A DNA stretch of 64,000 nt. Source: Mugil cephalus. Taxonomy: Eukaryota > Chordata > Actinopteri > Mugiliformes > Mugilidae. Position numbers and translations under genes: made by a program. Each line of letters begins with the position of its first letter. Within the stretch, counting starts at the first letter, position 1. Under the pieces are notes generated by a model. The model was not told where the DNA came from and ran no database searches. It saw only the letters and a program-made list of their open reading frames with translations. Shown piece after piece: positions 54,166 to 64,000 of the stretch. The DNA is taken from assembly GCF_022458985.1 (NCBI RefSeq), contig NC_061772.1, positions 30,986,506 through 31,050,505 of the forward strand, read 5' to 3'.

Positions 54166-54626
54166 GCTGCTACTACTGCTAATATGCTACTTCCCAGGAG
54201 CTTCCTAGCCTCCAAGCTAATAGCATCTCCTTCTAGCGTCCTAGCTACCCACACTGCAGGGAGTTCAAAGAGAGCACGCTCATGATTCATTTATTCATTT
54301 ATTTATTTTATTTAACAGGGACAAAACAAACGACATCACCAGAGACGACTGGGAGGACGTCATGTCTTTAAGACTTGTTGCTTCTTTGTCCCTGGCCAGA
54401 CTTTTAAATACAATGAGACAATCACACAACTACGGTGAATCTATTTACACACTCGGCACAAAAACAAAGATAAATAAAAAACTGGTTTAGCCCAGTACAA
54501 GATGGCGGCGCCCATCTCCAGCATCCAGCAGAAACCAAACAGATGAAACGGCCAAAATACGAAAATAAAAAAGATGTGAGAACTAATTCCAGTTGTTTCA
54601 TTTCCATGAGCTCAGTGATGACGGAT

Positions 54627-55223
54627 TCATTCATTCATTAATTCTTCTTGGAGCTGGAGGTGGTGGAGCTGGAGGTGGTGGAGCTGGATGTGGTGGGGAG
54701 GTGGTGGTGGTGGAGTTGATTTCAGGAAGTCTTTCAGATGCTTCTGTGCAAACTTTGATTCAGGATCAACGCAGATGACAACATTCCTCTTAGTTGTGAC
54801 TCTGTAAGAAACACAAGAAGTCGACTGTGAGGTCAGCGCCCTCAGATAAGACATCCAGACAATGAACCTGAAAAAGGGACCAACAGAGTCCAGCAGCACT
54901 TCCTGTTTCTACTCACATCATGGCTTTGGTTTTGCAGTGGTCTGGGCTCATCTCTACACGCTGCACCATGTGCTTGGGGATGATTACTGGTTTGATATCC
55001 TCTGGACAGCAGCTGCTTTTACTCAATAAGTCCACAGCAACTGAAGCTGAAAACACAAACATGCTCATTTAATATGAAGCATGGAAATGCTGGAGACAAG
55101 AACTCAGAGAGGACACAGAGACATGAACTCATAGAGGACACAGAGACACTTACCGGCAGCAACATGACGAAAAAGCAGGAAGCAGTCAAGAGTCAGGAGT
55201 GTGAGGATCAGTAGTGTCTTCAT
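54627..55223 (-). CDS. CC chemokine, copy 3 (His/Leu/Gln tail)
   Basis: Exons in gene order: 55223-55154, 55046-54917, 54801-54627, same phases; 124 residues. The core is as in the other copies (ASVAVDLLSKSSCCPEDIKP, KHMVQRVEMSPDHCKTKA, NVVICVDPESKFAQKHLKDF). The tail uses the third frame of the minisatellite: PPPPPPHHIQLHHLQLHHLQ, then LQEELMNE. Its promoter keeps the TATA box. Confidence 0.87.
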
Positions 55224-55359
55224 GCTTCAGGCTGGAGTCTGGATGGAGCTGGATGAAGCTGGATGAAGCTGGATGGAGCTGGATGAAGCTGGATGAAGCT
55301 GGGTGAAGCTCTCTAATGAGATGGAGCTGGAGGATGAGCTCTGAGAGGCTCCGTCCTCT

Positions 55360-55366
55360 CTTTATA
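55360..55366 (-). promoter_or_regulatory. TATA box of chemokine copy 3
   Basis: TATAAAG on minus in the same flank as in copies 2 and 4, 137 bases upstream of the ATG. Confidence 0.7.
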
Positions 55367-56766
55367 TGCATGCCCAGCTTGTCTTTCTCGGAGAGGATTA
55401 TTCTGAGAACAGTCTGCTTCCTCCTTCAGTTCTGCCACTGCTTCTCTTTTCTCTCTCTCTGGTCATTTTTTGCAGTACAGAGAAAACTCGTACACAGAAA
55501 ACACATCTGGATACGTTCAGCCTTAAATCAGAAAAACTCAACCTGGATCATAGAATAGAATAGAATAGAACATGCATTAAATGTCATTTCATGGGTAACA
55601 CAACAAGTAAATACAATGGTATCCAGTTCATAATTGAAACCATAGAACGTCAGGGTCCAGGTCCTCTGGTTCTACGTCAGGGTCCAGTAGGATCAGAGAC
55701 TCAGTGGAAACTCAGAGGATGAAAAAGACGTCCAGATTATTTGTCTAAATGTGAAGACGTCCAGCAGAGACATGAGCTCAGAACCGACCCAGGTCCACCA
55801 GCTACTGTCTGGACCAGTCTGGACACAAGTGGTCTTCATGGAAGAGCTGCAGCCAAACATCCCTCTGACATGGAAACAAGACCAAGAGACTCCACCATGG
55901 ACCAGAACCAGAACCAGGACCAGGACCTGGGTTTAGAACCATCTGGACTGATGAGTCAACACCAGTCACTTCACTCTGAGCTTTGATTTAAACACTCGAC
56001 TTATTTATCATGACTTTACTCAGATGAAGAAAGAGTCACGTTGGAGTTTACGCTCATTTAATTCATTCATTAGTTTCTTGTTCTTTGGTTCTGATATCCT
56101 GACGTCTGGAGTCGTGTTTTTAGTCCTGAGCTGAGCTCATCAAGTCATTTCTCAGTCAATGAATGAACTGAGGTGTTTCCTCTTTCACTTCCTCCTCCGT
56201 TCACGTGAATTAAATCTGCTGAATGCTTTTTCTTCGAGGCTTAAACGTTGTGGTTTTTCAGATGAACGGATCTGAAGTTTGGATCCAACTTCTGCATCAA
56301 GTTCAATGAAAATGTTGAACTGTGCTTTTAGGTTTCAGGTCAATCTGCTCATTTCTAGTAGCTCATTAGCATTCCTCTCTGCTAATATGCTACTTCTTAG
56401 CAGCTTGTTAGCATGCTACTCTCCTAATATGCTACTTCTTAGCAGCTTGTTAGCATCCTACTATGCTAATCGCCAGGGAGGACATCAGTGTGATCACCAC
56501 CGATAAACCACTGACAAGTCTTCTCTTGCATTTAAAAGGGTTTATTACAAGAAAGAACAATGTCAAAAACTCAGTTGTTGAATCCTCTCTGTCGTTCAGC
56601 TGCTGCAGTCGCCTTATATGTGATTCTTATCCCCAAGAACCACCATTCATGAACAAGGAAAACTTTTCTCCTGACGTCCAGTTGGTTTTACGAGCTGACA
56701 TCTGGTAAATAACATTTTAACCTTTAGATTTTGCACACATTTCACCAACAGGAAAAACACACAACC

Positions 56767-57527
56767 AGCATATCCTGGATGAATCCCTTATCCTGGTTTC
56801 ATGCCACGGCCCCAGACTTATTCATCCATGGCCGTGATCTGGAACTATCTCTGCAGCCGCTCCCCGAACTCTCTTCATTTGAATGCTTTGCATTTAAATG
56901 TAAGTTCCCTTCCCCTGTGCTGCTCCTCCTCATCTACCGACCATCCAAACCAAACTCGTCATTCATCTCTGAGAAATCAAATCTTCTCACAACTGTACAT
57001 CATCGAAGGACACACCCTGGACTTGGTCATCACAAACTCTGCCCCTCTCACCAACCTGCAGGTACATGACCTTGGTGTGTCAGATCACACCAAACCCAAT
57101 CATCATCCATAACCAGCATCACCTCCTCTGGCTCCAGTATCACTCTGTCATCAACAGTCACAAATCAAATCAACTCTGAATCCCACGTCTACCACCTGGT
57201 CCGTGCCTTTGTCTCCTCCAGACTAGATTACTGCAACTTCTCATCGGGATCCCCAGCAAGAGCCTGCAGAGGCTCCAGTACATCCAAACCTCTGCAGCCA
57301 GGATCCTGGTGAGAGTGCGTAAACATGAGCACATCATCCCCATCCTCCGCTCACTCCCCTGGCTTCCTGTTTCCACCAGGATTCCACCACCACCTCAAAG
57401 AACACATCACGCTCCCTTCCAGAACCAGACCTAAGACCACGGGAGATAGGCCCACAACCCACCGACTGTTTCCAAAAACATTTCTTTTTAGTACAATTTT
57501 TGATTCTCCATCTAAGAAGTTTTAAAC
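56767..57527 (+). mobile_element. L2-type LINE, internally deleted, unit 3
   Basis: Sister copy of 44640-45395 with the same missing RT domain and a few base changes. Confidence 0.8.
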
Positions 57528-58009
57528 TTTCTAAACCTTCTTATCTTGTTTTCTATTTGAAACATGATGATGGATAAAAGCTCTAATGTAAGAAACTCCA
57601 CCACTGAGACTGGAAATGAAAAGAAAGTTTGGGCCTGACGGGAAGACGTTTCTTGTCCTGAACGTGGCAGTGTTTCTTAGAACATCCTCCAACACATTTC
57701 ACTTTTAAAGACATTGGAAGAAAAACACTCTACACTTCCTTATTCCACGAGAAACATGAAACCTCATCACATTCTACTTCCTGCTAACTCCTGGTTCGCG
57801 TTCCTGTTTCCTTCATTAAATGTTTATTCTATAGTAATTCAATTATGAATAGTAATATCAGCTCATTAATTAAAATATATAACTAAAGACATCATGCAGA
57901 GAGAGTGGTAGACAAGGACTCCATGTAGACATCCAGTAGGGCTGCCTGACCACAAAAAACCAGGACTAAGGAGGAGTTCAATCCTGGATGTATGTTTGGT
58001 TTGGATATA

Positions 58010-58290
58010 TTGGTTGAAACTTGGACTGGTTGGAAACAGTGGCTGAGAGGAGGACGAAGGACAAAATCTGTTTAATGTTGGACAATCGCTCTCATTCTCT
58101 GATGTTCATCTCCTGCATTCAGAGGATCATTCACCCCAGAGCAGAACTGAAGCTTCAGACGCTGCTTAGTGGCCACAGACATCAGCTCTGACCTCACTGA
58201 GCCCACATGTAGACGCACAACTGCTGCCACTTTGTGTACTGTACTTGTAAATGCCATTGTATTTGCCTTTGATAATAATTCATAAATATG
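58010..58290 (+). mobile_element. Rex1-type LINE 3' end, unit 3
   Basis: It matches 46165-46440 (ETVAERRTKDKIC and following). The part of the LINE to the left is replaced by indel-rich sequence at 57830-58010. Confidence 0.7.
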
Positions 58291-60510
58291 TTGTTGGACA
58301 GGATAAAATGTTAAAAATGTTAATTCATGTGTTTAAGAAGAAGGGGTTAATTTAATTGTATTTACATAATTTGTTTAATGGCTGCAGTTGTAATCAGTTA
58401 ATTGTGTTGCTACGGCAGCTAAAGTGATAACGCTGCATGCAAAGCATGGCCTGAGATGTGTTAAAGACGTCTCTCATGACAAGCGGCCAACAAGGTATTT
58501 TTCGTTACATTCGTGATGTATTTTGTTTATATTTACACAGCGCAATTTTTATGCTTTGTTATTTTCTGTGCAGTCATTATTGCAAACTGATATATTTTAT
58601 TGTTTATGTCTTAGTTCTCACGGCATGAAAGCAAGAGGGCGAGATGGATGGAGAAAAGCCTGATAAATGCCAGTTTCAAAGAACCCGATCCGTGTCTGCT
58701 CCACACGGGAGGAGAGGAAGAGACCGGTGTAACATTAAGTGAAGTCCATACATGTGCTGCTGCATTATGGTGATTAGACTGAGTCTGAAGCGTAACTTTC
58801 AAAGTGAAGCCAGGAAACTCTCCGCCTGCCTAAGTAAAGTGGAGAGAGACCCGAACTACACTAAGCAAAAGTTTTGGGATAAGGAAAGAGTGGATGTTGA
58901 TAAGTGATTTTTGTTAGAGGTTAAGGGGAATCATTTTATATTGTGTACTTGATGCATCTGTAATTTAAAACCATTATCTTTTCAATGAATGTTCAGAGTA
59001 TTTGTGTTTGTGATTTCACTGGGTTTTAAATTGACACTAGCTTTAAGTTTGATAAGTTGCTAATGCTAAAACAGTCATCTGATACGATTTGTGTTTACAA
59101 ATCAAGTCAAGCATAATCACTTTGTCTACATACAGTGATTAAAGAATCTCTCTTAAACCTACTGTAACTCAGTTTAACACAGATAACAACATATACACAC
59201 ATAACAGAGGCGCTGAAGATTTCTCAAAATGTCTGACACAAACACTGAGTCCTGCCATAAAGATGTAGGATCACCTGCTGAACCTGAAGCCACAAACACA
59301 CAATCAGCAGAAGCACAAATTCTGCGAAGAAGCGGAAGAAACCGAACTTGGACAGAAAAGGGACAGGAACTTAAAGAGAAAAGGCTGAAGACTTTGCAGC
59401 ATAGATACAAAATCATCTATGAGAAATGGAGGTACCATGCAAGGGTAGGCAAAGAAATACTGTCTGATACGGCCTCAGAAGATGATTTAAAGTCATTGAT
59501 TGAAGATATTAAAGTTGCTTGCTCTAATGTTAAGACTATCTATGAAGAGTTACGTAGAGTTCAAGCACCAGACCCAGATGTGAGGCGTAGAGTCGACACA
59601 TGTGTATCCCTCTCCGATCATATTATACAAAGGGCAGTGAGAAATCTGACAGGACACCCAGAGCAGGAAAAGGCAGAACCCTGGCCTGACGTTGGATCAA
59701 TCCTAGATTCCACAACTTCTTCATCAAAGTCTCACAAGTCAAGGTATGGTTCTGTCCACTCCAGCTTTCTCTGTAAAAAGAATGAGCTCTCAAGTAGTGC
59801 TGGCGTGTTGGATGAACAAGATAGGAAGCAACAGAACTGCAAAGATTAGAAGCTGAAGATAAACATCAGTGCACAGTTGAGTATGAGAAGCTAGTAGACA
59901 ACAAGCGATCCAAGAAAGGCGCAGAAAGACTGAAGCTCTTAGAGGAGTAAAGAAACTGAATGCTTGCAATGCTGAAAAAGGTCTATGCCCAGTTGAGTAA
60001 CTGCAGCACTCTTCAATGCTGAATGATGCAGATCAGGAGTCGACTTTAAAGTTGCTTTAAATTCCTATCTCAATGGTGTTCAACATTCATACCACAACCT
60101 CATCCAGTCATAACTCAGGCCCCGAGTTCAGTTCTGCCACTGCTTCATACCTCTCTCTTTGATCAAATTTGCTAATACAGAGAAAATGTCAAGAACACAG
60201 TTAGGTTGGTCCTCTGTGTTCAGCATGCTACGTTCATGCTGGTTAAAGACTATGAAATCTAACTGAATCGTCTTCCTTCAACCAGAAACTGCATGTTTAC
60301 TGGTGACCCCTTTGAAGTTTAATGATTGGATTGTCATTTGAACATTACATCACATGGAAAACATTCCAAGATGAATTGGTTTACTAAGACAATCAGGTGT
60401 CCCAGAAAGAAGGCGGTGGTAAGGTTTTTCTTTCTAGGACAGTGACAGCTTATGACTCAGCCTGGCAGCTATTGAACCTCTTGGAGACCTTTCCTAGTAG
60501 AAGTCCTTCA
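58290..60510 (+). mobile_element. BEL/Pao LTR-retroelement fossil, unit 3
   Basis: Sister of the fossil at 46441-48663, with leader-like sequence and a Gag-type region from 59229. It is broken, with more breaks than the unit 1 copy, and ends at the 28-bp minisatellite. No pol region is present. Confidence 0.75.
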
Positions 60511-60514
60511 GAGT

Positions 60515-60775
60515 AGCTCCCGGCTAATAGCCTCCTCCTAGCTTCCCAGCTAATAGTAGCTCCCAGCTATAGCAGCTCCTCCTAGCTATCTCAGCTAATT
60601 GTAGCTCCCCTAATAGCACTCCTCTAGCTTCTCAGCTAATGTAGCTTCCAGCTAATTAGCTCCTCCTAGCTCTCACTTTAGTAGCTCCTCCTGCTATATA
60701 GCAGCTCCTCCTAGCCTCCAGCTTACTCAGCTCCTCCTAGCTCCTCACTATTTGTAGCTCTCCTCTAGCTAGCTT
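60515..60775. repeat. 28-bp minisatellite, unit 4 (irregular)
   Basis: Same family as the arrays at 17.3, 39.0 and 48.7 kb, with many small indels. Confidence 0.8.
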
Positions 60776-61720
60776 TGTCGCTAGTAAATTTCTCCTGTGA
60801 CATCAATTCATACTTACAAATGCTTGAAACATGGCATTTTATATTTAATCTATTTCTCAGCTTGTGTTCAGTTACTGTACATTTTAAAACAGTATTTCTA
60901 TGCTATTTCTGACTGAAGTGAAACATTCATCTCTGTGTAATCGTAACGGTGTTGGAGCAGATGGAGTATTTTTAAAGAGTTTCCTCTCTTGTAGAGTGGT
61001 TTAGGCACGAAGCTTAATTAATCAACCATGGAAGCATTGAAGAGTCCAACCAGCTTTTAAGTCTCGCCTCCTCTATCACCTTATTCCTCTTCTGACAGCC
61101 TCTTCATTTACACAGAACATCAAGTGCAGATCTGGTGGATGACGTTGTTTTCAGAGCCTCATCAGGTTGAAATGACTCTAATCAGCGGGGCTTCATGAGC
61201 GCTGATTAAAACACTATCTGAGTCAGAGTGATCTAGAAACCTAAATATCTGATTTATGCTCTTACCAGATGTCATTCATGCAAACATTTTTTTAGCTGTA
61301 GACTGTATTCTCTTCAGGTTTTCTCTTTCTATTTCTTTTAAACTGTTTCACCTTGTCCAGTAACTGTTTGGTTTCTTCTTTCAGGATCAACCTCTATGTG
61401 GACTCTTACACTTATTTTTTTTCATCTGTCAATACTGATAAACACTTGACAACCAGACACAAACCATCAAACCGGGGGAAAAGTTAGAAAAACCACAAAA
61501 CGTGAAGAAAGACGAAACCATTTGTAGAAGCTAAGAATGAAATCTAAGGAAAACAGATAAGAAGAGAAGGTCAAATGCCAGGCCATATGGTGAATGATGA
61601 TAGAGTCCAGCACTATTAGAAAATGATCCGATGTTCATGGTCTGAATTTCCAAGTATTTCAGATATCGTCTTTCTTAAGTGTAGCTGGCTTTGCACTCTC
61701 TATTAACTCTGTCTAATATG
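60776..61720. other. Duplicated spacer, unit 4, indel-rich
   Basis: It can be followed against 39531-40560 but differs by very frequent one- to three-base indels, whereas the DNA right of 61720 again matches closely. Poor consensus quality is a likely cause. Confidence 0.55.
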
Positions 61721-62164
61721 CTACTTCCCAGGAGCTTCCTAGCCTCCAAGCTAATAGCATCTCCTTCTAGCGTCCTAGCTACCCACACTGCAGGGAGTTC
61801 AAAGAGAGCACGCTCATGATTCATTTATTCATTTATTTATTTTATTTAACAGGGACAAAACAAACGACATCACCAGAGACGACTGGGAGGACGTCATGTC
61901 TTTAAGACTTGTTGCTTCTTTGTCCCTGGCCAGACTTTTAAATACAATGAGACAATCACACAACTACGGTGAATCTATTTACACACAAAAACAAAGATAA
62001 ATAAAAAACTGGTTTAGCCCAGTACAAGATGGCGGCGCCCATCTCCAGCATCCAGCAGAAACCAAACAGATGAAACGGCCAAAATACAAAAATAAAAAAG
62101 ATGTGAGAACTAATTCCAGTTGTTTCATTTCCATGAGCTCAGTGATGACGGATTCATTCATTCA

Positions 62165-62822
62165 TTAATTCTTCTTGGAGCTGGAGGTGGTGGAGCTGGA
62201 TGTGGTGGAGCTGGAGGTGGTGGAGCTGGATGTGGTGGAGCTGGAGGTGGTGGAGTTGGGTGGTGGAGTTGATTTCAGGAAGTCTTTCAGATGCTTCTGT
62301 GCAAACTTTGATTCAGGATCAACGCAGATGACAACATTCCTCTTAGTTGTGACTCTGTAAGAAACACAAGAAGTCGACTGTGAGATCAGCGCCCTCAGAT
62401 AAGACGTCCAGACAATGAACCTGAAGAAAGGGACCAACAGAGTCCAGCAGCACTTCCTGTTTCTACTCACATCATGGCTTTGGTTTTGCAGTGGTCTGGG
62501 CTCATCTCTACACGCTGCACCATGTGCTTGGGGATGATTACTGGTTTGATATCCTCTGGACAGCAGCTGCTTTTACTCAATAAGTCCACAGCAACTGAAG
62601 CTGAAAACACAAACATGCTCATTTAATATGAAGCATGGACATGCTGGAGACAAGAACTCAGAGAGGACACAGAGACATGAACTCAGAGAGGACACAGAGA
62701 CATGAACTCATAGAGGACACAGAGACATGAACTCATAGAGGCAGGAGACATTACGGCAGCAACATGACGAAAAGCAGAAAGCAGTCAAGAGTCAGGAGTG
62801 TGAGGATCAGTAGTGTCTTCAT
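62165..62822 (-). CDS. CC chemokine, copy 4 (Ser/Thr tail; exon 1 damaged or misassembled)
   Basis: Exons 2 (62600-62471) and 3 (62354-62165) are intact and encode SKSSCCPEDIKPVIIPK, KTKAM and NVVICVDPESKFAQKHLKDF, followed by NSTTSSS and repeated TTSSS words ending KKN, the longest Ser/Thr tail of the four. Exon 1 (ATG at 62822-62820) is two bases shorter than in the sisters: one base is missing from the A-run of the signal-peptide region, and one at the donor, where CGGTAAGTG reads CGTAATG. Taken literally this breaks frame and splicing. As nearby DNA is indel-rich, sequence error is as likely as pseudogenisation. Confidence 0.65.
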
Positions 62823-63001
62823 GCTTCAGGCTGGAGTCTGGAGTGGAAGCTGGATGAAGCTGGATGAAGCTGGATGGAGCTGGATGAAGCTGGATGGGAT
62901 GAAGCTGTGAAGGGATGAAGCTGGATGAAGCTGGATGAAGGATGAAGTGGTGAAGCTTCTAAGAGATGGAGTGAGGTGAGCTCTGAGAGGCTCCGTCCTC
63001 T

Positions 63002-63008
63002 CTTTATA
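63002..63008 (-). promoter_or_regulatory. TATA box of chemokine copy 4
   Basis: TATAAAG on minus, same flank as copies 2 and 3, 180 bases upstream of the ATG. Confidence 0.65.
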
Positions 63009-64000
63009 TGCATGCCCAGCTTGTCTTTCTCGGAGAGAATTATTCTGAGAACAGTCTGCTTCCTCCTTCAGTTCTGCCACTGCTTCTCTTTTCTCTTTCT
63101 CTGGTCATTTTTTGCAGTACAGAGAAAACTCGTACACAGAAAACACATCTGGATACGTTCAGCCTTAAATCAGAAAACTCAACCTGGATCATAGAATAGA
63201 ATTAGAATAGAATAGAATAGAATAGAAGAGACAATAGAATACAAATGCATTAAATGTCATTTCATGGGTAACACAACAAGTAAATACAATGGTATCAGTC
63301 AATTGAAACCATAGATTCAGGTCAGTTCTGTCTACGTCAGGTCATGCCTTGGTTCAGTAGGGTCATGCCTTGTCTATAGGGTCAGTCTGGCATAGGGTCG
63401 GGTCCTGGTTCGCAGGTCCTCTCTGGTTCTACGTCGGTCATGTCTTGGTTCTAGTCAGGGTTAGTCTCGGCTCTACGTCAGGGCAGTCCTCGTTTACTCA
63501 GGTCTAGGTTATCAGTAGTAGTCAGAGACTCAGTGAATAGAGGATAAAACACGTCCAGATTATGTCTGTCTAAATGTGAAGACGTCCAGCAGAGACATGA
63601 GCTCAGAACGACCCAGGTCCACCAGCTACTGTCTGGACCAGTCTGGACACAAGTGGTCTTCATGGAAGAGCTGCAGCCAAACATCCGTCCCTCTGACATG
63701 GAAACAAGACCAAGAGACTCCACCATGGACCAGAACCAGAACCAGAACCAGGACCTGGGCTCAGAACCATCTGGACTGATGAGTCAACACCAGTCACTTC
63801 ACTCTGAGCTTTGATTTAAACACTCGACTTATTTATATGACTTTACTCAGATGAAGAAAGAGTCACGTTGGAGTTTACACTCATTTAATTCATTCATTAG
63901 TTTCTTGTTCTTTGGTTCTGATATCCTGACGTCTGGAGTCGTGTTTTTAGTCCTGAGCTGAGCTCATGAAGTCATTTCTCAGTCAATGAATGAACTGAGG

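Larger units (their letters stand above)
38995..64000. repeat. Tandem segmental-duplication array carrying CC chemokines
   Basis: The order [28-bp minisatellite - 1.1-kb spacer - chemokine - promoter - (TAGAA)n - spacer - 42-bp minisatellite - LINE - BEL fossil] occurs at 38995-48665, recurs truncated at 48666-52537, resumes from the spacer at about 54170 to 60510, and starts again at 60515, running off the right edge. Sister segments look about 95-99% alike by eye, apart from indel-rich patches. All four chemokines point left. A junction at about 52537 fuses the middle of one unit to the spacer of the next. Confidence 0.9.

Overview
This window is vertebrate nuclear DNA, almost certainly from a ray-finned (teleost) fish. 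Genes are split by short GT-AG introns, the four single-copy genes match vertebrate families exon by exon, and the gaps are full of fish-type LINE fragments, a BEL/Pao LTR-element fossil and many young minisatellites. No bacterial-style operon, CRISPR array, rRNA or tRNA was seen.

Layout. 1-6110 (minus): eight coding exons of kmt5b, a histone H4K20 methyltransferase, including a 20-nt microexon. Its C-terminal exon(s) lie beyond the left edge, and intron 1 holds a 2.6-kb 24-bp minisatellite. 6.1-15.5 kb: the kmt5b 5' region with a CpG-rich probable promoter at 8.5-10 kb, several minisatellites and two minus-strand LINE fragments. 15.6-18.5 kb (plus): complete pole3 with a CRE/CCAAT/E2F-type promoter and a 28-bp minisatellite in intron 3. 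19.56-22.24 kb (minus): complete rpl12 with a 5'TOP start; two of its introns carry near-identical copies of a probable H/ACA snoRNA (SNORA65-like). 22.3-31.9 kb: no protein gene recognised; dispersed repeats and one possible conserved noncoding block. 32-37.3 kb (plus): kcng4, an electrically silent Kv6-type potassium-channel subunit, in two coding exons, with a long polypyrimidine tract upstream.

38.9-64 kb: a tandem segmental-duplication array. Each unit has a minus-strand three-exon CC chemokine gene (four copies, at 41.0, 50.4, 54.6 and 62.2 kb), flanking minisatellites, an internally deleted L2-type LINE and, in two units, a Rex1-type LINE piece joined to a BEL/Pao fossil. The four chemokines share a signal peptide and a four-cysteine core. 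Each ends in a tail encoded by a short minisatellite that is read in three different frames among the copies, giving Pro/His/Ala, Ser/Thr or His/Leu/Gln tails. Copy 1 has lost the TATA promoter found in copies 2-4 and carries a probable solo LTR, in sense orientation, in its place.

The housekeeping genes (kmt5b, pole3, rpl12) act in chromatin, replication and translation and are not functionally coupled. The chemokine array is the fast-evolving part and the best candidate for something undescribed. Some stretches (parts of 4.7-5.7, 48.66-48.9, 52.7-53.0, 57.8-58.0 and 59.75-61.7 kb) differ from sister copies by dense small indels and may be poorly polished assembly. All splice sites and exon limits were read by eye from the sequence and from remembered family sequences; no alignment was run.
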